Below, piece by piece: positions 15,390-22,793 of a stretch of DNA of 30,449 nt; position 1 is the stretch's first letter; each line of letters opens with the position of its first letter. This DNA comes from JAVDCA01 sp035293985 (GTDB lineage: Bacteria; Pseudomonadota; Alphaproteobacteria; Rhizobiales; Xanthobacteraceae), in the NCBI GenBank assembly GCA_035293985.1, contig DATGLS010000016.1, positions 1 through 30,449 on the forward strand, given 5' to 3'. Under the pieces are notes generated by a model. The model was given only the letters and a program-made list of their open reading frames with translations, ran no database searches and had not been told where the DNA came from. The position numbers and the translations under genes are program-made.

Positions 15390-16256
15390 ATGCGCATTTG
15401 CAGGTTCGACGATGATCGCCTCGGCGTCATCAAGGGCGACATGGTGCACGACGTCAGCGCCGCCCAGGACGAGATCCGCAAGGGCGCCCGCTACGACATG
15501 CGGGGCGACGCCGTGATCGCGGCGCTGCCGGCGTGGCGCCAGCGGCTGGAGAAGATGGCAGCCTCGGCGCCGGGCAAGCCGCTCGCGCAGGTGAAGCTGC
15601 TCCCGCCGGTGGCGCGGCCGAGCAAGCTGATGGCGGCGCCGACCAACTACCGCAAGCACATCGAAGAGATGAACCACGTCGCGGAGGCGCTCTCCGGCGG
15701 GGTGCGGCGCTTCTCGACCGACATCGGTGAGGCCGGCATCTTCCTCAAGGCCAACTCGGCGCTGGTCGGACCGTCCGAGGGCATCCCGATCCGCTTTCCC
15801 GACAAGCGCAACGATCACGAGATCGAGCTGGTGCTGATCATCGGCCGCGAGGGCAGCAGGATCCCGCGCGAAAAAGCGCTCGACTACGTCGCGGGCTATT
15901 GCCTCGGCCTCGACATGACGGTGCGCGGTCCGCAGGACCGCAGCTTTCGCAAGTCGTGCGACGGCTATGCGGTGCTCGGCCCCTGGATGGTCACGGCCGA
16001 CGAGATCGGCGATCCCGACAACCAGCCGCTGTCGCTCACCGTCAACGGCGAGACGCGCCAGGACACCAACACGAGCTACCTGATCTACGACATCCGCCGG
16101 CTGATCGAGTTCGCGTCGGAGTATTACACGCTCTATCCCGGCGACGTTTATTACACCGGCACGCCGGAAGGCGTCGGACCGGTGAAACCGGGCGATCGGC
16201 TGGTCGGGCGCTCGGCGGCGGTGCTGGGCGAGCTGCAGGTCGACGTAAGGGCGTAG
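15390..16256 (+). CDS. Fumarylacetoacetate hydrolase family protein
   Basis: 288 residues from ATG 15390, with GAGGAAA about 9 nt upstream. The catalytic FAH domain spans about 80-286. The metal ligands are E144 and E146 (in NDHEIELVLIIG) and D175 (in LGLDMTVRG). R187-K188 in DRSFRKSCDGYAVLGPW follow, and TGTPEGVGPVKPGD is at 256-269. Family members cleave or hydrate C-C or C=C bonds in diketo acids at the end of aromatic degradation: fumarylacetoacetase, acylpyruvase, or 2-oxo-hept-4-ene-dioate hydratase and isomerase. The extradiol-dioxygenase-like gene starts 20 nt downstream, which suggests a role in a meta-cleavage pathway. The exact reaction is not set by sequence. Confidence 0.9.
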   Translation: MRICRFDDDRLGVIKGDMVHDVSAAQDEIRKGARYDMRGDAVIAALPAWRQRLEKMAASAPGKPLAQVKLLPPVARPSKLMAAPTNYRKHIEEMNHVAEALSGGVRRFSTDIGEAGIFLKANSALVGPSEGIPIRFPDKRNDHEIELVLIIGREGSRIPREKALDYVAGYCLGLDMTVRGPQDRSFRKSCDGYAVLGPWMVTADEIGDPDNQPLSLTVNGETRQDTNTSYLIYDIRRLIEFASEYYTLYPGDVYYTGTPEGVGPVKPGDRLVGRSAAVLGELQVDVRA

Positions 16257-16276
16257 CATCCACGAGGGGGTCGCCG

Positions 16277-17167
16277 ATGATCCAAGTCCGTCGCCTCGGC
16301 CACGCCAGCTTCTCGACGCCGGACCTCGAGGGCCAGGTTGCCTATTACGCTGACGTTCTCGGCCTGCGCGTGCTCGAGCGAGATCGCGATCGCGCCTATC
16401 TCGCGACCCGCACCGGCCTCGAGGCGATCGTGCTCGAGCGCGGTGATGCGGTGGCGCTGCGGCGGCTGAGCTTCCAGGTCGCGCCCGGCAGCGACCTCGC
16501 GGCGCTCGCCCGCGAGCTCGCGGCGCTCGGCATCAAGAGCGAGCGCCGCAGCGGCATCTCGCCCGGCATCGCCGAGGCGCTCGTCTTTCGCGACATCAAG
16601 GGCACCTCGATCGAGCTTTTTGCCGACTACAATTTCGCCGGAGATGACGGCGTACAGGCGGTGATCACGCCGCTCAAGCTCGGCCACGTCGCCTACCGGG
16701 TCACCGACGTGCAGGAGGTGACCAGGTTCTACACCGAGGTGCTCGGCTTCCGCGTCTCCGACTGGCGCGACACCACCTTCGCGTTCCTGCGCTGCAACAC
16801 CGATCACCACACGGTCAATTTCGTCGTCGACCCCGTGCCGCAGCTCCATCACATCGCATTCGAGGTCAAAGACTGGCCGGAGATCCATCGTGCCTGCGAT
16901 TTCCTCGCCCGGAACGGCATCCGCCTGGTCTGGGGGCCGGCGCGCCACATCATCGGCCACAACATCGCGGCCTATCATCGCAACGCCGACAATGTGCGGG
17001 TCGAGCTCTTTTGCGAGATGGACCAGATGAAGGACGAGGCGCTCGGCTATTTCGATCCGCGGCCATGGCACCAGGACCGGCCGCAGCGTCCGAAAGTGTG
17101 GGACCGCGACACCCTGCGCAACTACTGGGGCTTTGGATCGCACGGGACGTTCCGGGGCTATCCGTGA
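16277..17167 (+). CDS. Type I extradiol (catechol 2,3-) dioxygenase-like VOC protein
   Basis: 296 residues from ATG 16277, with GAGGGGG upstream; longer in-frame readings overlap the FAH gene in another frame and are rejected. Two glyoxalase/VOC modules are seen: residues 5-117 (RLGHASFSTPDLEGQVAYYA) and 134-246 (LKLGHVAYRVTDVQEVTRFY). In the second, the 2-His-1-Glu iron site is complete: H137, H192 (LHHIAFEV) and E243 (RVELF), with spacings close to those of BphC-type enzymes. C-terminal HIIGHNIAAYHRNADNVRVE fits the conserved extradiol signature. It probably opens a catecholic ring with O2. It pairs with the upstream FAH gene; an inactive or different VOC lyase is less likely. Confidence 0.88.
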   Translation: MIQVRRLGHASFSTPDLEGQVAYYADVLGLRVLERDRDRAYLATRTGLEAIVLERGDAVALRRLSFQVAPGSDLAALARELAALGIKSERRSGISPGIAEALVFRDIKGTSIELFADYNFAGDDGVQAVITPLKLGHVAYRVTDVQEVTRFYTEVLGFRVSDWRDTTFAFLRCNTDHHTVNFVVDPVPQLHHIAFEVKDWPEIHRACDFLARNGIRLVWGPARHIIGHNIAAYHRNADNVRVELFCEMDQMKDEALGYFDPRPWHQDRPQRPKVWDRDTLRNYWGFGSHGTFRGYP

Positions 17168-17176
17168 GTTCAGTGC

Positions 17177-17254
17177 GTAGCCCGGATGGAGGCGCGAAGC
17201 ACCGTGATCCGGGAAAGGCTGTCCCCGCCTTCCGCTTCGCTGCATGCGGCCTAG
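17177..17254. repeat. REP-like imperfect hairpin between convergent genes
   Basis: Left part gtagcccggatggaggcgcg, then a right part ending in ttccgcttcgctgcatgcgg and ccta, which is an imperfect inverse of the left. It resembles the gtagcccggatggagcgaag palindromes scattered through Bradyrhizobium-group genomes, from general knowledge. It lies between the stop of the dioxygenase-like gene and the stop of the convergent methyltransferase, so it may terminate both. Confidence 0.55.
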
Positions 17255-17258
17255 ACGA

Positions 17259-17942
17259 TTACCCGATGAACTTCCACACATTCGCGGCGCGCAGCTCCAC
17301 CTGCCCACCGGGCGCCTGGGCGCCGAAGAATTGGCAATCGCGCGTCACCGTGATGGCGTAATTGCCGAGCTTTTCCAGGCGATCGAGCGGGAGGTCGCGG
17401 CGCCCCGGATCGCCGATCACGACCGTGCAGCCGGCGGCGCGGCAACGGGCGAGAAACGCAATCGCACGCGCCGCGAGCTCGGGAGCGTAGAAGACGTCGG
17501 CGACCAGCACCACGTCGAAGGTCGTCGGGTCGAAGCCGGCATCGACCGGCAGGAGGTCGTCGACGCTTGCGGCGAGCGCAACGCCATTGAGATCGGCATT
17601 GAACGAGATTGCGACGGCGGCGAGCGGATCGATGTCGTTGGCAACGACACGCGCCGCCCCCGCTTTGGCCGCCGCAATGCCGACCAGCGCCGAGCCCGCC
17701 GCGAAATCGAGCACCCGGCGCCCGGCGACCAGGTCCGGATGGTCGAGCACATGACGCGCGAGCGCGATGCCGCCCGCCCACGCGAAGGCCCAATAGGGCG
17801 GGAAGCCGCTGCGGATATCGAGCTCGGTCTCGATCTTCTCCCACAGTGGCGGCGTCTCGACCGCAAGCCGCAGCGCGATCTCGGGGACATCGGGCAGGCG
17901 GGTCGGTTCCGTCTCGCGCTGCACCAGCTCGGCCGCGGCCAT
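17259..17942 (-). CDS. Small class I methyltransferase (ETFB-lysine/nicotinamide-N type)
   Basis: 227 residues from the ATG at 17942, chosen because the family usually starts 12-15 residues before a (V)PEI motif (here DVPEIALRLA). No clear ribosome binding site is seen and an upstream TTG cannot be excluded. PPYWAFAWAGGIALARHVLD at about residues 47-66 precedes motif I VLDFAAGSALVGIAAAKAGA. NDIDPLAA is the acidic SAM-ribose motif and FDVVLVADVFY is motif IV. The layout resembles PrmA and the mitochondrial ETFB lysine methyltransferase; in bacteria the target is probably a protein, but it is unproven here. It is reverse to the surrounding catabolic genes and divergent from the amidohydrolase at 18142. 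Confidence 0.8.
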   Translation of the reverse strand: MAAAELVQRETEPTRLPDVPEIALRLAVETPPLWEKIETELDIRSGFPPYWAFAWAGGIALARHVLDHPDLVAGRRVLDFAAGSALVGIAAAKAGAARVVANDIDPLAAVAISFNADLNGVALAASVDDLLPVDAGFDPTTFDVVLVADVFYAPELAARAIAFLARCRAAGCTVVIGDPGRRDLPLDRLEKLGNYAITVTRDCQFFGAQAPGGQVELRAANVWKFIG

Positions 17943-18141
17943 GAGCCACGGCGGGATCTCGGGTTCGGCGGGGTCTGGGTCCGACAAGGCCGGGAGCGTT
18001 CGATCGGGAAACGAATCGTAACAAAGCCTAAGCCGACCGCGACCGCGACGCCAACGTGCTACGTCCGGCGTTCGGCACTTTCGATGGTGCTGACATGCCA
18101 CTAATCTCGCGCAAGCAGTGACGATCGGGTGAAAGGTCGAG

Positions 18142-19365
18142 ATGGATCTGATCCTGCGCGACGCGCGCCTCGCGTCGGACGCCACGCGGCTCACCGATAT
18201 CGGTATCGCCGGCGGCAAGATCGTCGCCATCGCGCCGCGGCTTGCGGCCGAAGCCGAGACCCTCGACATCGGCGGCCGGCTGGTCTCGGCCGGATTCGTC
18301 GAGACCCACCTGCATCTCGACAAGGCCTGCATCCTCGACCGCTGCCAGGCCGAGGGCGATCTCGGCGCCGCGATCCGCGAGGTGACGCGGCTCAAGGCCG
18401 CGTTCACGGCAGAAGACGTCTACGCGCGCGCCAGGCGCACGCTCGAGCGTTGTATCCTCAACGGCACGACCCACGTGCGCACGCACCTCGAGGTCGATCC
18501 CGGCATCGGCCTGCGCGGGCTCGAGGGCGTGCTGCCGCTGGTGCGCGAATATGCGTGGGCGGTCGATCTGGAAATCTGCATCTTTCCGCAAGAAGGCATG
18601 CTCAACAATCCGGGCACCGAGGAGCTGATGGTCGCCGCGCTCAAACGCGGCGGCAACCTCATCGGCGCCTGCCCGTACACCGATACGAACCCGCACGGGC
18701 AGATCGATCGCATTTTTGCGCTGGCGCGCGAGCTCGACGTCGATATCGACATGCATCTCGATTTCGACCTCGACGCCGACACGATGGACCTCACCCACGT
18801 GTGTCGCCGCGCGGAGGAGCTCCGCTATGGGGGGCGCGTCGCCGCCGGCCATGTCACCAGGCTCTCGGTGCTCACGCCGGAGGGACTTGCGGCCGCTGCG
18901 GCGCGGCTGCGCTCGGCCGGCGTCGCGCTCACGGTGCTGCCGTCGACCGATCTCTTTCTCATGGGGCGCACCGGGCCGAACAGCGGCGCCCGCGGCGTGA
19001 CGCCGGCGCATCATCTGCTCGGCCATGGCGTGAACTGCTCGCTCGCCACCAACAACGTGCTCAACCCGTTCACGCCGTTCGGCGACGGCTCGCTCCTCCG
19101 CATGGCCAATCTCTACGCCAATGTGTGCCGGGCCGCGTCGTCGGCCGAGATCGCCGAATGCTTCGCCATGATCACGACAAGGGCGGCCGCGCTCGTGAAC
19201 GCCCGGAGCTACGGGCTCACGGTCGGCAACGACGCCGATCTGGTTGTGCTCGATTGCGACAGCGTGCAGGCGGCGGTGCGCGAGCTCGCTCCCGTGCTCT
19301 ATGTCTTCAAGCGCGGGCGGCGGACTGTGACGCGGTCGCCCGCGGTGCTGCATCGGCCCCCCTAG
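18142..19365 (+). CDS. Amidohydrolase related to cytosine deaminase, with altered active site
   Basis: 407 residues from ATG 18142 (gaaagg upstream). It has the amidohydrolase fold: N-terminal beta part (MDLILRDARL, IAGGKIVAI), HxH at H56/H58 in VETHLHLDKA, H205 in MHLDFDLD, H237 in AGHVTRLS, and a closing beta part (GNDADLVVLD). In E. coli cytosine deaminase the matching site uses H61, H63, H214 and D313 for metal, with E217 and H246 in catalysis. Here the position of D313 is N304 (ATNNVLNPFTPFGDG) and the residue at E217 is F208. H237 matches H246. A plain cytosine deaminase is therefore unlikely; a cyclic amide, imide or hydantoin-like substrate is possible. It precedes the ABC importer genes, suggesting it acts on the imported compound. 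Confidence 0.85.
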   Translation: MDLILRDARLASDATRLTDIGIAGGKIVAIAPRLAAEAETLDIGGRLVSAGFVETHLHLDKACILDRCQAEGDLGAAIREVTRLKAAFTAEDVYARARRTLERCILNGTTHVRTHLEVDPGIGLRGLEGVLPLVREYAWAVDLEICIFPQEGMLNNPGTEELMVAALKRGGNLIGACPYTDTNPHGQIDRIFALARELDVDIDMHLDFDLDADTMDLTHVCRRAEELRYGGRVAAGHVTRLSVLTPEGLAAAAARLRSAGVALTVLPSTDLFLMGRTGPNSGARGVTPAHHLLGHGVNCSLATNNVLNPFTPFGDGSLLRMANLYANVCRAASSAEIAECFAMITTRAAALVNARSYGLTVGNDADLVVLDCDSVQAAVRELAPVLYVFKRGRRTVTRSPAVLHRPP

Positions 19366-19560
19366 GGGTGCCCCCTGGGATGGAGGCGGGAAGGGCATCT
19401 CCGCAGCCTTTCGCCGGGTGCAAATCGGGCGAATGAGCCAATGCCATGTGATGGCCGGAATAAGCCCGCCGCGGCGATCGACATCCTGCGGCCATCTATC
19501 CGTTTCCGTGCGCCTTGCCATGGGTTAAGCTGATCTGGCAGTTCCTGTTGGGGGGAGTTG

Positions 19561-20421
19561 GTGGGCGTCAACTACTGGCTGATCCAGACCTTCAACGGCA
19601 TTTCCTACGGCGCCCTCCTGTTTCTGGTCGGCAGCGGCCTCTCGCTCATTTTCGGCGTCATGCGGATCGTCAACCTGGCGCATGGCTCCTACTTTCTGCT
19701 CGGCGGCTATGTGGCGCTTACGGTGATCTGGAGCACCGGCTCGTGGGTGCTGGCGATCCCGCTCGCCGCCATCGCGATCGGCGCCGTCGGCCTCGTGATG
19801 GAACGCGCCTTCCTGCGCCCGCTCGGGTTCGACCCGCTGCGCCAGGTGCTGCTCACGGTCGGCTTCGCGTTCCTGTTTCAGCAGGCCGCGCTCGACATCT
19901 GGACCGGCAACAATTTCGACATCGATCCGCCCGCGGCGCTGGCGCAGAGCGTCCGTGTCGGCTCGCTCTATCTGCCGCTCTACCGCATCTTCATGATCGC
20001 GATCGCGGTCGTGATCGGCGGCGCGCTGTGGCTCGCGATGGAGAAGACGCGGATCGGCGCCATGGTGCGCGCGACCGTCGACGACGCGCAGATGGCGCGC
20101 GGCGTCGGCATCGACACCTCGCGTATCTCCATGTTCATCTTCGCCCTCGGCGCCGCGCTCGCGGGCCTCGGCGGCGTGATCGGCGGCGCCTTCCTCGGCA
20201 TCTATCCGGGCCTCGATTTCGAGATCCTCCCGCTCGCCTTCGCGGTCGTCATCATCGGCGGCATGGGCAGCCTCGGCGGCGCCGCGATCGGCGCGCTGCT
20301 GGTCGGGCTCGCCGACAATTTCGGCAAGGCCTTGTTCCCCGAGGTGTCGTACTTCACGCTGTATGCCCCGATGGCGCTGATCCTCGCCGTCAAGCCGACC
20401 GGCCTGTTCGGACGGGAGTGA
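19561..20421 (+). CDS. livH: Branched-chain amino acid-type ABC transporter permease (LivH family)
   Basis: 286 residues from the GTG at 19561, with GGGGGAG 3 nt upstream; a TTG one codon earlier is possible. It is a polytopic inner-membrane protein of about eight helices. The N-terminus (FNGISYGALLFLVGSGLSLI, then FGVMRIVNLAHGSYFLLGGY) is diagnostic for LivH. The coupling region is VERAFLRP-like (VMERAFLRPLGF), plus RATVDDAQMARGVGID. Conserved GLGGVIGGAFLG and VVIIGGMGSLGGAAIGALLV follow. It forms the importer channel with LivM. The gap of 195 nt from the amidohydrolase holds no gene; LivM starts 5 nt after this stop. Confidence 0.93.
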   Translation: MGVNYWLIQTFNGISYGALLFLVGSGLSLIFGVMRIVNLAHGSYFLLGGYVALTVIWSTGSWVLAIPLAAIAIGAVGLVMERAFLRPLGFDPLRQVLLTVGFAFLFQQAALDIWTGNNFDIDPPAALAQSVRVGSLYLPLYRIFMIAIAVVIGGALWLAMEKTRIGAMVRATVDDAQMARGVGIDTSRISMFIFALGAALAGLGGVIGGAFLGIYPGLDFEILPLAFAVVIIGGMGSLGGAAIGALLVGLADNFGKALFPEVSYFTLYAPMALILAVKPTGLFGRE

Positions 20422-20426
20422 GCCAG

Positions 20427-21419
20427 ATGACCAGCCGCCTCAAGATCGCACTGGTCGTCGCCGCGATCGCGCTGCTCGCCATCGGCATTCCGTTCACGAG
20501 CTCGTTCGTGATCCTGCTGGCGACGCGCGCGCTCGTGTTCTCGATCCTGGTGATGAGCCTCGACCTGCTGCTCGGCTTCACCGGTCTCGCCTCACTCGGG
20601 CAGGCGGCCTATTTCGGCGTCGGCGCCTACATGACGGCGATCCTCGCCGCCAAATACAATATCGGCCTCGGCTTCGATTTCTGGCTGGTGGTGCTGCTCG
20701 GGCTCCTGATCGGCGCGGCGCTCGCCGCCGTGTTCGGCCTGCTCGCGATCCGCGCGACCGGCGTCTATTTCTTGATGATCACGCTCGCGCTCGGCCAGTG
20801 CGTGTGGGGGCTCGCGTATCGGTGGAACTCGCTAACCGGCGGCGACAACGGCATCAATATCGCGACCCGGCCGAAATTCGGCATCGACCTCTCCAACGAG
20901 GTCACCTTCTTCTTCGTCGTGCTCGTGCTGTTCACGCTGTCGCTGTTCGCCATGTACGTGCTGGTGCGCTCGCCGTTCGGGCGCAGCCTCGTCGGCATCC
21001 GCGAGCGCGAGCCGCGCATGAAGATCCTCGGCTACAATACGTGGCTGCACAAATACATCGCCTTCATCATCGCCGGCGCCTTCGGCGGGCTCTCGGGCGT
21101 GCTGTGGGCGCACACCGCCGGCATCGTCAGCCCCGACAACGTGGTGCTGACCACTTCCGTCGACGCGCTGCTGATGGCGGTGCTGGGCGGCGCCGGCACG
21201 CTCGTCGGCGGCATCATCGGCGCCTTCATCGTCATCGCGATCCGCGAGTATCTGAGCACGCTGGTGCCGTGGTGGCAGTATGTGCTCGGCGGCATCTACG
21301 TGCTGACGATCTTCTACCTGCCGAGCGGGCTGATGGGCATTCCCGAGCGCCTGCGCCGGGGCCGTGGCGCGCCGGGAAACCCGAGCGGCAAGGAGAAACT
21401 GGCGGCCGCGTCATCTTGA
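20427..21419 (+). CDS. livM: Branched-chain amino acid-type ABC transporter permease (LivM family)
   Basis: 330 residues from ATG 20427. Longer in-frame readings overlap LivH and are rejected. Hydrophobic helices start at residue 7 (ALVVAAIALLAIGIPF). The LivM hallmark LDLLLGFTGLASLGQAAYFG lies near residues 46-65, the TGGDNGI motif near 135, the cytoplasmic loop SPFGRSLVGIREREPRMKIL near 182-201, and VLGGAGTLVGGIIGAF near 252. It ends with a basic, Gly/Pro-rich cytoplasmic tail. It pairs with LivH. The first binding-protein gene starts 45 nt downstream. Confidence 0.93.
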   Translation: MTSRLKIALVVAAIALLAIGIPFTSSFVILLATRALVFSILVMSLDLLLGFTGLASLGQAAYFGVGAYMTAILAAKYNIGLGFDFWLVVLLGLLIGAALAAVFGLLAIRATGVYFLMITLALGQCVWGLAYRWNSLTGGDNGINIATRPKFGIDLSNEVTFFFVVLVLFTLSLFAMYVLVRSPFGRSLVGIREREPRMKILGYNTWLHKYIAFIIAGAFGGLSGVLWAHTAGIVSPDNVVLTTSVDALLMAVLGGAGTLVGGIIGAFIVIAIREYLSTLVPWWQYVLGGIYVLTIFYLPSGLMGIPERLRRGRGAPGNPSGKEKLAAASS

Positions 21420-21464
21420 GCGGGGCGGCTCGAGCAAGAGAGCGGCAAACTGGGAGACGAAACG

Positions 21465-22745
21465 ATGAAGCGCACATCGCTCTGGAAGTCGCTTGGTAAG
21501 TCGTTTGGCGGACTTCGTCCGCTGCTGCTCGCCGGCGCGGTCGTGCTCGGCACGGCCTCGAGCGTGTCCGCCGAGGAGCTGCGCATCGGCTTCCTCGCCG
21601 CCATGACGGGCCCGTTCGCGGCGGTCGGCAAGGACATGGTCGACGGCTTCCAGCTCTACGTCGACCAGCACCCGCATGCTTTCGGGGGCGCGACCGTGAA
21701 GTTCCTGCTCGAGGACGACACCGCCAAGCCCGACGTCGACGTCACCAAGGCGAAGAAGCTGATCCTGCAGGACCACGTGCACATGATCGTCGGCGGCATC
21801 CTGGCGCCGACCGGCTACGCGCTCGCGCCGGTGAGCACGGCGGAGAAGACCGTCTACATCGCGTCGATCCCGGCGGCCGACGACCTCACCCAGCGCCAGA
21901 TCGACAAATATCCCTACTTCATCCGCACCGGCTGGAGCTCGTCGCAGCCGAGCCATCCGTTCGGCGAATGGGCCTGCCAACAGGGCTACAAGAAGATCGC
22001 CGTGATCGCGGCCGATTACGCCTTCGGCTACGAGGTGGTTGGCGGCTTCCAGAAGGCGTTCGAGGGATGCGGCGGCAAGATCATCCAGAAGATCTGGCCG
22101 CCGCTGACCACCAAGGACTTCGGGCCCTACATCCCGACCATCCGCCAGGACGCCGACGCGATCTTTTCGCTGATGGTCGGGCCGATGTCGCTGCAGTTTC
22201 CAAAGCAGCTCGCGGCCTCCGGCAACAAGAAGCCGGTGATCGGCGGCGGCACGAGCTACGACGAGTTCGTCCTGCCGGCGATGGGCGACGAGGCGATCGG
22301 CGGGATCTCGCCGCTGCAGTACAGCGCCGCGCTGGAGACGCCGGCGAACGAGGCCTTCGTCAAGGCCTATCGCGCGAAGTACAACAAGGTGCCGTCCTAC
22401 TTCTCGGAGAGCAACTACACGACGGCGCAGCTGATCGACACGGTGATGCAGAAGACCGGCGGCAAGTGGCCGGGCGCCGAGCAGTTCATCAAGATCATGC
22501 AGGGCCTCAAGATCGACGCCGTGCGCGGGCCCGTGAGCTTCGACGACTCGCGCAATCCGATCCAGAACATCTACATCCGCAAGGTCGAGCGCCGGAAGAT
22601 GTTCGGCTACGACAAGGCCGAGCTGTGGAACACGGTGATCAAGACCTATCCGAACGTGAGCCAGTTCTGGACCTACGACAAGGCCGCGTTCCTCAAGCAG
22701 CCGGTCTACAGCCGCGACTTTCCGCCGTGTAAGTTCTGCGAGTAG
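21465..22745 (+). CDS. Periplasmic substrate-binding protein of the Liv-type importer, copy 1
   Basis: 426 residues. The signal peptide runs to about residue 36 (RPLLLAGAVVLGTASSVSA, then EELRIGFL). The Peripla_BP_6 fold follows: IGFLAAMTGPFAAVGKDMVD, the first-lobe hinge and KLILQDHVHMIVGGILAPTG, a second lobe with IAVIAADYAFGYEVVGGF, and GPMSLQFPKQLAASG. Liv-type proteins of this length bind amino acids, amides, urea or aromatic acids; the ligand is unknown. Cysteines occur in WACQQGY and EGCGG. An unusual C-terminal CKFC (C422, C425) is one residue from the end. The protein is a near duplicate of the next gene. Confidence 0.92.
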   Translation: MKRTSLWKSLGKSFGGLRPLLLAGAVVLGTASSVSAEELRIGFLAAMTGPFAAVGKDMVDGFQLYVDQHPHAFGGATVKFLLEDDTAKPDVDVTKAKKLILQDHVHMIVGGILAPTGYALAPVSTAEKTVYIASIPAADDLTQRQIDKYPYFIRTGWSSSQPSHPFGEWACQQGYKKIAVIAADYAFGYEVVGGFQKAFEGCGGKIIQKIWPPLTTKDFGPYIPTIRQDADAIFSLMVGPMSLQFPKQLAASGNKKPVIGGGTSYDEFVLPAMGDEAIGGISPLQYSAALETPANEAFVKAYRAKYNKVPSYFSESNYTTAQLIDTVMQKTGGKWPGAEQFIKIMQGLKIDAVRGPVSFDDSRNPIQNIYIRKVERRKMFGYDKAELWNTVIKTYPNVSQFWTYDKAAFLKQPVYSRDFPPCKFCE

Positions 22746-22793
22746 GGGCGCGGCCGCCGGATGCACGGGCAGGGGAGAAAGCAGGAGAGGACG

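Noticed and set aside
14409..16259. 616-residue minus-strand frame opposite tpiA and the FAH gene
   Set aside because: Antisense to two well-supported genes; the middle part is a translation of the inverted repeat at 15289-15367.
19515..20426. N-terminal extension that would fuse LivM to a long Arg-rich segment
   Set aside because: The extension is LivH read in another frame; LivM proper starts at 20427.
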